Shown one piece after another: positions 46,738 to 57,985 of a stretch of DNA of 64,000 bases. Location: contig NC_080058.1 in assembly GCF_026212465.1 (NCBI RefSeq), positions 8,033,485-8,097,484 of the forward strand, written 5' to 3'. The translations under genes and the position numbers were made by a program. The stretch is from Amaranthus tricolor (Eukaryota; Streptophyta; Magnoliopsida; Caryophyllales; Amaranthaceae). Every line of letters starts with the position of its first letter. The stretch's first letter is position 1. The notes under the pieces were generated by a model, which was not told where the DNA came from, ran no database searches, and saw only the letters and a list, made by a program, of their open reading frames with translations.

Positions 46738-48230
46738 AAACTCAAGAGGTCCAACAAAATGAATGCATAGTTAGCCACAAACTTATGATAATATCCAGTT
46801 AGCCCTAAAAATCCTCGTAACTCTTTAAAGGTCCGTTTGGTTCAGTGAGCAGGATTGGAATGGTATGGAACCCCATACCAGGATGGTATGGATTCAGAAC
46901 TCCATATCAGACTAAAACTGTTTGGTTCAATCCTGTAATAGATATTCAATCCATTCACACTGTTTGGTTCAATTATGGAATGGATTCGGTTGGGGCCAAT
47001 TAATCATAGCTGCTACCTTCTCTTCATCGATAGCTACCCCACCACACCTCCCCCCCGGCAAAAATCAGGTAAGCAACTTGTGTAGGACCAATTTCACATC
47101 TTCCTATTGACAAATAATTGATTCTCAAGCAGAATATTCATAACAATGTCTAAATTGCTGCCTATGGTCCTCCATAGAACGACTATACACAAGTATGTCG
47201 TCAAAGAAGACCAATACGAACTTTTGCTAATGTGGCCGGAAAATGTCATTCATGAGTGATTGAAAGGTGATCGGTGCGTTAGGGGTCGTTTTACAAATGT
47301 CTTCCTGCCTCATTCTAATCTGATGATAACCGGATTTTAAGTCTAGCTTGGTAAAAACAGTTGCACCATACAGTTCATCTAAAAGCTCATCGATAATAGG
47401 AATAGGATACTTATCTGGGGTAGTAGCCTTGTTGAGTGCTCGGTAATCAACACAGAATCTCCAAGAGCCGTCCTTCTTTACAAGGATAACTGGGCAAGAA
47501 AACGGGCTGGTTGAGGATTGGATAATTTCTGCCTTGAGCATGTCAGCAACCATGGTTTCTATCTCGGTTTTCTGGAATTGTGGGTAGCGGTAGGGTAGGA
47601 CATTAATGGGGTTAGTACCATCTTTAAGGGTGATGGTATGGTCTCTGGATCGGTGAGGGGGAAGGCTGGTAATAGGTTGGAATATGGGGTCATACTTTTG
47701 AATGATGTCTTCTAAGCAAGGAGGGATTACTGTAGGATCAGTTGTGGGCTCAGCTTGAAGGCCTGCAAATTCGACTAGCACTCCAAGGCTTTCATGTTGG
47801 ATTGTTCGAAGTATGGCCTTAAATGATATGCAATCTCTGCGTAAGGAAGAGTCGCCCCTAATGACATGGTCCACTTCATTAAGGCTACACCTCATGGTTT
47901 GTAATTTCCAATCTATCGTCACTAGTCCAAGCATCTCCAGCCACTGCACTCCCAATACCACATTCGAATGCCCTAACTCAAGAACCAAAAAATCGAGCAT
48001 TACGGAAATGCCTTGGAATGATAATTGCACATTTTTTCATTCTCTTAGACCTCACACTTCCTTCCTAGTGCCTAAAACAACGGCAAACCGAGCACCGGGA
48101 TCACATATCAAACCCAATTTCCTCACAAGTGAAGCTGAAATGAAATTATTAGTGGCTCCGAAATCAATTAAAATAACCACCTCTATTCCTTGAACTTAAC
48201 CTAATAGTTTCATGGTTTTCGTCCCTATAA
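46738..48230 (-). pseudogene. Gypsy-1 protease and reverse transcriptase
   Basis: The open part (47227-48030, minus) contains LDFLVLELGHSNVVLGVQWL (end of the aspartic protease), SRDHTITLKDGTNPINVLPY, SPFSCPVILVKKDGSWRFCV with DYRALNKATTPDKYPIP, and VFTKLDLKSGYHQIRM. The polymerase box follows in a shifted frame as FFDDILVYS (about 47190). RT thumb sequence (ELRGFLGLTGYYHKFVANYA) is at about 46830-46770, on the far side of a small insertion. The protease start at about 48180 reads VILIDFGATNNFISASLV, with DFGAT where DSGAT is usual. Stops and frameshifts make it inactive. Confidence 0.93.
46832..46985. mobile_element. Small MITE-like insertion in the gypsy-1 RT
   Basis: About 150 bp of non-gypsy DNA between the codons for INWPQP and LRGFLG. 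It starts near GGTCCGTTTGGTTCAGTGAG and has internal TGTTTGGTTCAAT repeats. The ends and target duplication are not clear. Confidence 0.5.
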
Positions 48231-50471
48231 GACCCACCACCGAACTCAATGAAATGCCTGCTAATGGAACTTCCTCTCCTTCATTTTCAATGGCTTCGTC
48301 CACAGTTTCCTCGAACTCTTCACGGTCATCATCAAACGAGACCAACAAACTATATACTCTCTATTTTTACAAACGTGATTGTAGGACCATTTACCATCAC
48401 AACGAAAGCACAAGCCCTTTTCTCTTTTTCTGTTAATTTGAGGGTGTTCTGTTTTGGTTTATAGGAATGTAAGGGTGTGGAGTGATTATCAGGATAAATA
48501 AAATGCTTATATATGGGTCTCGAAGGTGGTTTACAGTGCTTGGTAAAAGAAGAGGTGGGTGGGTAAGGTGTCAACTTAGTGTGGGGAACACGGGTAGGTG
48601 AGGGGACGATTTTAAGAAATTGGGAAAAGAAAAGACTAGAGTATTTTTGGTCTATATATTCTGCCCACTCCATTGCTTTTTTTTAAAGTGGTGGCATCAA
48701 ACAATCTCAATTCTGTCTTAATGTGTTCCTTTAAGACCCAAGCATAATAAATTCAGGCACCTTCTCCAACACCGTAATCTTCTCCACAAACTCCTATGTG
48801 TATTCGACCACCGTCCCTTCTTGCTTGACGGCCAGCCACTGTTCGCAAAGGGTGCCTTTGTTTCATGGCCGGAAATTGTTGTGATTAGTGTGACTTGAGT
48901 GCACATTTGATAAGGTTCATTCATGTGTGACCTTTGGGATGGAATCCCATGAATGTGTTAATGTGGGTATATTAAGTTAAGTTTTGATGATTGATTTATG
49001 ATGGTAATTAAGTATGAATTAATAAGGTAATGAAGTGTGAGAGTTATGAGAGTTAATGAAGAAGAAGAAGAGAATTGATTTATGTATGTTCGATCAGAAT
49101 TCTGACAGAGAAATCAGAATGGTCGCTCGACCTATCCGCTCGCCCGAGCGAGCCTTATTGGCTGGTCGAGCGGTCAGACAGAATGGTCCAGAAAGTACCT
49201 GATTCTCGCTCGACCGAGCGAGCTCTCTGATCCGGTCGAGCGGATCCTCTGATGTGCATGGGATGCAGTTTTTCGTCCTTTCAAGTTCTTGGAATTATTT
49301 CATATTATTCATTACCCTATATTAATATTGTATTCAAGAGAGCTATTGATATTCTTGTATCTAGTACTATATATAGAGCTCTCATACTCACATTGTAATC
49401 AATCCACAAAATACACCCCAAGCCAAACACTAGCCTATATCTCTTCTCTATTGTAATTCTCCATATTTGAGAGTTCTTTGAACTCCTTTTGATTATATAA
49501 GAGATACTACACACCGGAGGACGTAGCCTTAGTTGGGTGAACCTCGTTAAATCTTTGTGTCGTTTTATTGCTTTATTTTCTCCTACAAACATCGAAATCA
49601 TTGTTAGTGTAATTTGTTTGTCACTAAACCTCATACACTCGATCTTGGTAATATTGGAGTTTGAAACACATTGTTCAAACTCTAATACATCGTCGTTTTC
49701 AGAAATAATGGAGGATGAGGTTTTTCAGCTCAGCCCAAGTTCGAATCGTGCTTAATTGACATTCCCATTAATACCACAACAGAGCTGCGCCATCCATGCT
49801 CATCACGGCTGCTTCAATTCGCTCCTCATCTGTCAAATGATAAAATTTTAAAAACTTTTCAGCCTTGAGTAGCCATCCGTCGGGGCTTCTCCGTAAAACA
49901 TAGGTATGTCCAGCCTTTTTAGCTTCCAATGCTCTCTTGGGTTCGGTTGGGGACGCCCATAATTCGGATGTGGTGACCCAAATAGGTTGGTATGGATATA
50001 ATCATGGGGAAAGGTGTGATATGCGTGGGGTTAGGTTGGATGGGAGATAGAATAAGATATGGTTGATATGTGATGGAAATGTATGGGTAGGCTTGAGGTG
50101 GGGTACGAAATAGGAACTGGAATGGGTGAGAGGGGTAGGTGATATGAATTCGGGATGGGTAAGGTAGTTTGGGTGGAAGGATGGCCAAAATTTTTGGGGA
50201 GTGCGAATTGGATGGTTACTTACTCTGTAATGAGTGTGGGGGAGTTAGGGGTATTTTGGGTCTGGGTACGTGGTGGTGATTGATATTCTGATGGTTGCAT
50301 TTTTTTTCCATAGCCTCTTGCATCCGATCTTGCCCTCCAATATCATTGAGGCTAAGGAATCTTTGAGGTTCTCCTGGCTCTTCAATAACCTCCCTTCCAT
50401 TCTCTCCTCTAATGCACACAGTTCAGATTGCCTTTAAGTAGGTAAGTCCTTTTAACATCTCAAGGTCTTGT
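48231..50471 (-). pseudogene. Gypsy-1 gag, interrupted by a copia solo LTR
   Basis: Minus strand. The N-terminal Pro-rich region lies at about 50440-49920. The gag core (RSPDGWLLKAEKFLKFYHL, EERIEAAVMSMDGAALLWY) lies at about 49890-49740 and is cut at 49702 by the solo LTR. It resumes at 48876 with GTLCEQWLAVKQEGTVVEY (about 48855-48795) and FVEKITVLEKVPEFIM. The CCHC zinc knuckle (CFRCDGKWSYNHVC) is at about 48415-48370. Stops include TAA after LLWY. The gypsy solo LTR at 50472-52005 splits off the first codons (MGNPTNQQRIEALEQ, about 52052-52008). Confidence 0.87.
48877..49701 (+). mobile_element. Copia solo LTR, 825 bp
   Basis: Starts TGTTGTGATTAGTG and ends GTCGTTTTCA. A perfect 5-bp target duplication GAAAT lies at 48872-48876 and 49702-49706. 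It has a TATA-like box (about 49370) and the copia R-U5 block (CCGGAGGACGTAGCC, GTGAACCTCGTTAAATC, TTTGTGTCG) at 49515-49562. The U3 part holds GCTCGACC/GAGCGAGC repeats. It interrupts the gypsy-1 gag frame exactly, and no copia coding region is present, so it is a solo LTR. Confidence 0.96.
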
Positions 50472-52005
50472 TGTAACACTCTGAGATTTCTTGACGTCAT
50501 TAATTAATATTTTAATGATTTTTGGGTATTTTATAATTATATTAAATTGATTTTGAAGTAGTTTTAATAAATTCCTTTCATATACGAATTTAAATATTAA
50601 CATGTATTTATATTAAAAATATAATTACGATTTTATATAAGGGGGTTCAAATCAAAATAATTATTTTATTTAAAATGTGGGAGCGTACAAAGGTGAGTTT
50701 CTTAGTTGGGCCTCGCAAGAAAATAGGTAAATAAATAAGTAAATAAGTGTATAAACAATATTAAAGGATGGGTTAGGGTCGTGAGTACTCCTTTCCTCAC
50801 TCACAAAGAATCACGCCATTCTTCACGCCTCCATTCCCTCTTCCCTCTCTTCTCCTCTCCCCTCTCCCTCACTGCTGAGCCGCCACTACCACCAAGGGCA
50901 GCAGACGGTAGCCGTGACTCACCCCAAGCAGCAGACGGCAGCCGTGACTCATCCCAAGCAGCAGACGGCAACAGCAAAGAAGCAGACAACAACCGTGAGC
51001 CATCCCAAGAGCAGCTGCTGTTGCATTTTTCCACCGCCAGCAGTGGCGGCTGCCCCACACGACCACCAATTGTGGTCCACCACTACACTTACCACTCCTC
51101 TCTTCACCCATTTTCTCTTGTTCACCTAAGTAAGCCATATCCTCTTCCCTAATTGATTTTCTCTTGTCTTTAATTGAAATTGTTATCAAGTTTATGAGTT
51201 TAGTATTGACTTTTGTATTATTTTCATTGAATCTTTTTGTGGGTAAGAGTTTAATTGATGAATTAAACATGTTTATGACTTAGGGTTTGAAGGGTGATTT
51301 GAAATTATGGGTTGTGTGTTGATTTTGTATTAGTTTCTTTGAATCTTAGTATGGGTAGTAATTAAATATGTTATCTTTGAACACGAAACGATTAGGGCTT
51401 GGATTTAGAGATTGGCCTTTGGTCTAATGTCGAGCAGCAGGAGGATCATAGACAGGCGTAGCAGGTACTGGAGCTTCTTTTGCATTGCATTGCATTTGGG
51501 GAGAGTGATGAGGGCGAAGCATAACCTGTGTCATACCGCTGTCTTTCGATTTTGTAGCTCTTGTTATCTTTTGTAAACTTTGGTTGTATATGTTTTGTTA
51601 TGAGGCCTTGTGTCCTCCCTCATGTATTTGTATTTCCGTTGCGTAGTTTATAACTCTGTATGGTTTTAAGGAGTTAAGTCTTTTTAAAACGCAAACGTCG
51701 ACACTGGAACCACGATCCATGTTTGGCATGTTCATTTGAGAAACCGGCGACGAATCATTCCGCCGTGACATAGTTTTGATAGGCCGTTGGTGCCTTTACT
51801 TTATTAGCTTCTAAATAACTTTTGTTTTTCTACAAAGGCGCCAAGTTTTAAGGCAGATGCTGCCGAAATTTCCACTCACCTTTTTAAAGTTAATATTTAA
51901 CGTTTATCTAAATTCTTTTCCTTTTCTTTTATGTAACACCCGAATTTCCTCCCGTCCTTTACGGTTTTGGTTTCGTTTAGGGGTCGGAAATTCTGGGGTG
52001 TTACA
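50472..52005 (+). mobile_element. Gypsy solo LTR, 1534 bp
   Basis: Starts TGTAACACTCTGAG and ends CTGGGGTGTTACA, with inverted TGTAACAC/GTGTTACA ends. Flanks are CTTGT (50467-50471) and CTTGC (52006-52010), one mismatch. The uninterrupted gypsy copy at 63240-63265 has the empty site with CTTG only once, which proves insertion. A frame at 50781-51152 is inside the LTR and not a gene. Confidence 0.95.
50898..51009. repeat. 30-bp tandem repeat inside the gypsy solo LTR
   Basis: Nearly four units starting GCAGCAGACGGYAGCCGTGA. Confidence 0.9.
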
Positions 52006-52063
52006 CTTGCTCAAGGGCTTCAATTCTTTGTTGATTGGTTGGGTTACCCATGGATCTTTTTTT

Positions 52064-52075
52064 GCTCGGATACCA
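52064..52075 (-). promoter_or_regulatory. Gypsy-1 primer binding site
   Basis: Minus strand TGGTATCCGAGC, two bases inside the 5' LTR. It is complementary to the 3' end of initiator Met-tRNA apart from one base. The duplicate at 63181-63192 reads TGGTATCAGAGC, the canonical form. Confidence 0.9.
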
Positions 52076-52077
52076 GT

Positions 52078-52529
52078 TGTTATGGATCATGAATTTCCAA
52101 TAAGCAGAAATTGAAGTTACTGGGATAAAAAAAAAAGGAAAAGGAAGGGTAAGCTAAGGGAATAGTAAAGAAGAAAGACAATTAAAAGAGAAAATGTGCT
52201 AATTTGAGCTTAGCTACTCCCGAGAAGTAATTTCATGTATCCCATACATTACAATGCATTTACCTCAATTATTTATAGAGATAATATTAGCCTAACATTC
52301 ATTAGCTTGGACTTTCTAGAGTATTGCTCAATATGAGGCAAAATACAATGTGTAAGCTGGAACCCACTGGAAGGCTAATAACTAATTTGATTCTCTTTGC
52401 CAGGTGGACATTTTGCATCAGCTTCCTGTAACAGAATCCATAGCTTCTTCAACCGAATTCCCCATGTTTTGTGCACCTCTTTTGCCACGCCTCTTGTAGG
52501 TCAGGATCTCTTTCATTGGATGCATCAAA
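52078..52529 (-). repeat. Gypsy-1 5' LTR
   Basis: 452 bp, a direct repeat of 35959-36404 and inverted to 62732-63178. Its outer end reads GGATGCATCAAA; the inverted copy has GGATGCATCACA, so one base has changed from the expected CA end. Confidence 0.95.
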
Positions 52530-53147
52530 GAATTCCACGTTGTTTTACTATTAAAGAATTAAACATGTTTTAAATTATTTTGGTGCCTTTTAGTGAAATT
52601 GAGGACCTTGCATACAAAAGCCCGCACCTTCGCCTTGCACCTTGAGAAAAAGGACCTTTTGCACTTCGATGCGCCCAACGCCTCTTAAAATTAAGCAATG
52701 AACTAAAGAAAATTATTACAATCATTCTAAGGAATCAATCAGCTATTAGTATACGGATACAGAATACGAGCTTCCTGAATGATATTCAAATTGATGAATG
52801 GTATATTAATATTGCTAGCACAATCAGATATCAAAAGTTTTATGACTGACACTGCACTACATGATCAAGAGTAAATAAGAACAGAAACACGAAATAACAT
52901 CTTTTACACTTGTAAATAAAGCAACAAAAACAAATTTTCTAATGTTCAACCAAACAAACCACATAAGCTCATAAAGCAATTGGTTGTATATTGAAGTTCT
53001 AAAAGTACAGGAGCAGGTAGTATTTGTTAGCTAAAAGAGCCAAAATGAACCTGAAGTACTTCAAAAAGCAAAAGGAATGGAAAATCTACAAGTATGCTGC
53101 AAGAGAAAAACCGGACATGTTTAAAAAATTAAATAAAAGAGATTGAC

Positions 53148-54409
53148 CTTTTCTTATTGCCAGGTAGCGCAATATCACATGAATAGTCCTTAGTGAGAAG
53201 TTCACCAATAAACTCGTCCACATGAGTTAGCAAAAAATCTGATGGTAGACATACAGTTCAAAAAAAACCTAAACAGAAACATAAGCAAAATGAAGGAGAA
53301 AGTTAATAGTATGAAATTGGCGGATTACATCCATCTTGCTTCTTCCCTTGCAGCTTTCGATAATCATTGTATAGAGGCTCTAGGTACAAGTAGACATCAG
53401 AATCAGTTCTTGTAAGACGTAGAAAGAAGGCCCCTAGTACCCTCACATATTTACAGTAGCAATAACCACAATCAAAACAGAACGAAAAGTAAAAAAAAGA
53501 AAAGACACATCACCATCAAACACTCATTTAACATATTTGTGCATCCAACCTTTTAGTCAAAGCTTGAAAACAGCAAAAAACAAGATACAGTTCAGCGAAA
53601 TTTCCAATTAATTGCAATAACAACAGCAATACTAAATCCTTTGTACCAAAGAAAGTGTAACGTATGAGATCAATAATGACAATCCTCTCAAGTGATATAT
53701 GGTCTAACACACCTAACTAAAATCGACATACAAGCTAAAAAAAATCAACATCTTCCAATTTTCATGAATTGGAAAGATTCAAGTTAATAAATACTATTAA
53801 TTTGCAAACTCATAACAGACACATGAATACTAAAAGAGCATAAACTAGTGGTGGTTTAGTTTGGTTTACAATTCATGCGTATTGATATTAATTATCATTA
53901 GAAGATCAATAATGTTCTTAAACCATACTTCATGGAACGAATTAAGCAAGCAAAAATATCTCAAATGGTAGTCCAACACGCTGGATTTTTTTGATGAATT
54001 CAACACCAAATTCAAACAAATCACCTAAATCATAATTTGGGTTGTGGAGCGAAATTTGAAAACCAAATTCAAAGGAAATGAAATTTAAAAACAAAATTTA
54101 AACGTGTGAAAGATTGTGAACTGACTTATAATCTTCGTTTTTTGATGAATTCGACTACTATATCCTTCTCAGGTTAAATTTGGAGCATCTTCATGACAAG
54201 GCATACAAAAGAAGTAGGTTTCCGATTACCACCAAAAGTCCCGCCGACGCGGTAGAGTTCCATATCAACGAGAGTTTAGGCGGTAAGACCGAAGCATTGT
54301 TTATTCTAGTAAGTATTCTGGTAGATTTTCGACAGAATTATCATTTTGACTAAATTTGTGGATTTTTACCTGTTATGTTCTTTGTTAATGGGTCCGTATG
54401 ATTCGCCAT
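53148..54409 (-). pseudogene. PRP38: PRP38-like pseudogene, 5' exons (left arm)
   Basis: The minus strand starts with MANHTDPLTKNI (ATG at 54409). A one-base deletion after NPQ gives an early stop. Other frames carry on with CFGLTA, GGTFGGNRKPTSFVCLVMKM and EKDIVVEFIK. After an intron, the exon at about 53455-53335 reads YVRVLGAFFLRLTRTDSDVY then LYLEPLYNDYRKLQGKKQDG, without a break. The next exon (about 53230-53148) reads LTHVDEFIGELLTKDYSCDI then ALPGNKKR and a GT donor. PRP38 is a core factor needed to activate the spliceosome. Retained introns show it came from gene duplication, not from an mRNA. The 3' exon is at 33158-33695, beyond gypsy-1. Confidence 0.92.
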
Positions 54410-54700
54410 TATTGAATGTTGATCAATTGAATCAACCCTAACCCTAGCTTTTTCGCTTTGCTCGCAGAAGAGCTAGCGGTTTTCTTTGTTTTCTTCCTCC
54501 CGATCTGAAAGTTTAAACACACTAGGATTTCCAGATTCCACAATGCAACCCGAATTATCCCATTTGGGTCATGCATCACCTCTGGCCGATTAACTCCTAA
54601 AGCTCACAAAGAGTATTATTCTCGGCCACCGCTAGGGCATACCTTATCAATTCGGATCCGAAAATCCGAATATCGGACTCTAGGAATGAGCTTTTTTTTA
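54410..54700. other. Former PRP38 upstream region
   Basis: CCCTAACCCTAGC-containing, pyrimidine-rich sequence matching 60545-60837 in reverse. Probably the old promoter and leader. Confidence 0.5.
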
Positions 54701-55288
54701 ATGGAGAATAAGAAAATGTTGTGGGGAACACAATAACCATCGTCTTAGATGAAATAGAGAAATTATGCGAATATTACAAAAATAAGAAATGGATGGACTT
54801 TAAAGAACATATAGGTGAAGAAATCGGTCGGGCTAGATGGTCTACCCTATTGAGGTGTGGAGATGCCACAGGAAGATTGGAAAGACTCGGCTAACTGATC
54901 TATTCAACAAGATTTAGAGGAAAAATAAAATGCCTAATAACCGGAGAATAAGTACTCTAGTGCTTATTTACAAGATTAAAGGAGATGTCTAAGATTGCTC
55001 TAACTATCGAGGAATAAAACTCATGATTCACGAGCCTACTATGAAGTTATGGGAAAGAGGGATACAGATACGTATGAAGAGATATACTCTATATTAGAGA
55101 ACCAATTTAGATATATATTAGAGTGAGTTACAATAGAAGCATTTCATCTTATGAAAAAAAAATGATGGAACACTATAGTCTAAAAAATAGACTTGCAAAT
55201 GGTATTCATTGACTTGGAAAATGTTTACGATAACGTATTAAGAGAAGTATTTAGGTGGTTAATGACAAAAAAAACATTCCTAAAAAAA
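54701..55288 (+). pseudogene. RTE-type LINE fragment (left arm)
   Basis: Plus-strand pieces of a non-LTR reverse transcriptase, separated by stops: MPNNR-like linker, then LTIEE for NYRGIKLM (about 55000), YGKEGYR (about 55050) and VFIDLEKVYDNVLREVF (about 55197-55250). The YDNV region corresponds to the FIDLEKAYD motif of the RT palm. The 3' part is cut off at about 55288 where copia sequence begins. The right-arm copy continues further. Confidence 0.78.
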
Positions 55289-56738
55289 GTTCTATGTTCC
55301 TTGCCAACCAACAATGATCACAAGGATTAAAAGAAGTTGAAGTATCAACAAGAATAACAGCTTTGCTAGCCAAGAGTTTGATTCCTTTTTCCCTCATATG
55401 GCCTAGCCTCCGATAGCACAAGTTTGGAGAAGACCTTTTCTCAACCGCATACAGCTCACCAAAACACACCTTTAAATGTGTTTTGTATTGAGTGCAACAC
55501 AAATCACCTCGAGCAACTGTCATTGAGCCCTTAGACAACATTCATTTACCATCACCAAAAGTATGTCTAAAGCCTTCTCGATCAAGAGCATTTCCAGACA
55601 ACAAATTAAGGCGTTAATCATGAATATGGCGCACATCTTTCAAAGTTAGCATGCACCCAATGCTTGTCTTGACTTGAATATCACCAATACCAACAATGGT
55701 CGCCGAACTTTGATTACCCATTTTCACACTACCAAAATCACCAGCTTTGTAGCTTTGAAAATAATCCCTTATAAGGACATAATGGTAAGAAGCTCTTGTA
55801 TCCACAAGCCACTCTAAATCTGAGCCATCAACATGATGACACTCACAAGTTGCACAAATCAAAGTGACCTCATCATCATTCTTAGATACAGTTGCTGCAA
55901 TATTTTTGTCGTCTCCATCTCCATGTGATTCTTGCCTTTTATGCTATCTCTTGAACTTGAAACAATACTTCTTAATATGGTCAGGTTTCTAACAATAGTG
56001 ACAACTCCTAGTCTCATTTCCCGCTCTTGACTTGGACCTACTATGTGAGTTACCACGCCCCTTATTTGGACCTTTGCTCTTGCTTCTTCTCCTGTTCTCA
56101 ACAACTAACACTTGTGAATTATCGACTCCCATCTCCTTTCTTCTCAACTCTTCAATGAACATACTCTCTTTGATGCCATCCAAAGAAAGTACACCGTATG
56201 GAGCAGAGTTGCTGATAGTCACTACAAGGGTTTCCCAATTGTTCGGCAAAAAACTCAACAAGAATAAAGCTTGCAACTCATCATCGAGAACAATCTTCTT
56301 CATCGTCGGCTTGTTAATGATGTCTTGAAAGTCATTGAGATGTTGGGACACTGATTTTCCACCTTTTAACTTCAAATTAACAAGTCTTTTGATTAAAGAA
56401 GCGTTGTTGTGAGCGGTCTTTGTTTTATAAAGACCCTCCAATTTCTTCCACAACTCATAAGGGTTAGTTTCCTTAGATACATGATAGAAGATACTAATGT
56501 CAATCCACTGTCTAATAGTACCCAAAGTCTTTCGCTTTAATTTTACCCAATCTTTTTCGTCTATTTTTTTCAGGTTTTGTGTTTAGCAATAGCACCATCA
56601 TCACAACAAGTGGTTACATCAATAAGATCAAACAAATATCTACAATACAACAAGTCCTCCATCATGGGTCTCCATATGGAATAATTGGTTGATGTCAACT
56701 TAATCATGGAACCATTACTACTAGTACTAGTCTCCATT
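55289..56738 (-). pseudogene. Ty1/copia gag-protease-pre-integrase fragment
   Basis: The minus strand begins with a gag start (METSTSSNGSMIKLTSTNYS at about 56738), then IWRPMMEDLLYC. A break precedes the UBN2-type gag core (NPYELWKKLEGLYKTKTAHN, LLSFLPNNWETLVVTIS, 56500-56200). A zinc-knuckle region with an Arg/Ser-rich lead (SHSRSKSRAGNETRSCHYC) follows at about 56000. The protease (LEWLVDTRASYHYVLIRDYF, about 55800) has DTRAS instead of DS/TGAS, so its active site is altered. The pre-integrase part (NLCYRRLGHMREKGIKLLAS, FNPCDHCW) ends at about 55289. Integrase and RT are absent. The organisation is that of Tork/Tnt1-like elements. Confidence 0.88.
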
Positions 56739-57985
56739 TAGCTGTTCCAACATCATTTTTTTAAGCTAAAAAGTAGATAAAACAAATACACCCTCAAAGC
56801 TTCCAAGAGAAGCTAACCACATTATAATAAGTACACCCAAAAAAATAAATATTATAAATCACAAAATGGGTTGGACACCAACATCACAGCCATGCCCGCG
56901 GCTATCAAACATACACCAAATCACTAAAAGTGTAGGTTTCTTCTTCTTTGGCTTTCTTTTCTTTTTCAATTTACAATTTTGGTGTTAATATGGTACTTTA
57001 ACATTGTGCTTCCTGTTTGTTTATGTTAACTCAAAATAGGGTGTAGGGTTTAGGAATTTTATCTCCAATTTCTTTTTTACTCTCCTTTTTAAAAATTTTC
57101 TCAATATCTCCCAAATTGTTGTTGTGGTTTCATTGATTTTCTGTTCTTTGATTTTCAAATTTCAGATTACAGAGATAAATGTGTTTTTCGTCTGTTGGGT
57201 GCTTTTTCTATCTTCACAAACAATTTTTATGCGTTGATGGAAATTGATATCTATAGTTTTGCATTAAAGGAAGCTTTTATTAGGATTCTAGTTTGATGAT
57301 TTCAAATTTGGCTTAAGGGAAACTGGAGGTGACGGAAAGTAGAAAAATCGAAAATTGGATTTTTAAGCTTCCACATTGATGATTACGATACAGTAAAAAA
57401 TAAAGAATCGTTACTTGAAAATTTTAACTCAAATAAAAGAAACAATTTAGTTCTTTTTTAATTTCATACTTCTATTTCATTCAATTCAATTTTGTCAAGC
57501 ACAAAACTTTCACTCATATTTTCACTCTTTCAATTGAATCCAACCCTGCTCCATTCAGTCCTAATCTCCTGGAGGAGAACAAGTTCTAGTAGCTTGTGCC
57601 AAAACAGAAATTTTAAAATTAGGTTTTTAAGTTTTGACTATTATTATAATGTCCATTGATCTAGTTTTTGTTTATGAGATATGGATAGCACATTCTTACA
57701 CATAAATTAGACAGTCAGTATTATGTTTTCTCTTTTGCTTTGCTATCCTTAGTTTCAAGAAAGTTATTCCAATTAAGAACTTTAATTCATGCAAATTGAT
57801 CAAAGGTTAAAATAATCTATTAACTGGGTTGGCTTGACCATAGATGTAAAAACATCAAGGTTGTTTTTAATTGACCCTTGATAGATTAAATCTTTTGTAA
57901 CTTCTCCTAAATAAGAATGATTAAAATCTCATACATTAACACATAATAAATTCACAAGTCCCATATGATCTCATACATTAACGCA
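56739..57985. other. Copia 5' leader remnant and intergenic DNA
   Basis: 56739-56870 is the probable leader of the copia fragment. The rest is AT-rich with nothing recognised. Confidence 0.4.

Larger units (their letters stand above)
35959..52529 (-). mobile_element. Gypsy-1: Ty3/gypsy retrotransposon with five or more nested insertions
   Basis: Minus-strand LTR retrotransposon. The 3' LTR (35959-36404) and 5' LTR (52078-52529) are direct repeats of 446 and 452 bp. The target duplication GAATT is perfect (35954-35958 and 52530-52534). The primer binding site (52064-52075, minus strand TGGTATCCGAGC) matches the initiator Met-tRNA site at 11 of 12 bases. Gag, protease, RT, RNase H, integrase and a C-terminal region are all present in pieces but full of stops. 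Insertions are CACTA-2b (36676-44503), a 1-kb insertion (45738-46737), a short MITE-like insert (46832-46985), a copia solo LTR (48877-49701) and a gypsy solo LTR (50472-52005). The element lies inside a PRP38-like pseudogene. Confidence 0.95.
50067..55288. repeat. Left arm of the large inverted duplication
   Basis: Sequence from the gypsy-1 gag start through its 5' LTR, PRP38 intron and exons, the PRP38 upstream region and a LINE piece recurs in reverse order at about 60070-63642. Homology stops near 50067 and 55288. The 1534-bp solo LTR (50472-52005) is present only in this arm, leaving about 3.7 kb of matching DNA. Confidence 0.93.

Noticed and set aside
50781..51270. Open frames with Pro/Ser/Gln-rich proteins
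   Set aside because: They lie wholly inside the gypsy solo LTR and reflect its 30-bp GC-rich tandem repeat.
53528..53710. 60-codon frame, also seen at 61537-61719
   Set aside because: Present in both arms only because the arms are copies. It lies in a PRP38 intron and has no domain.
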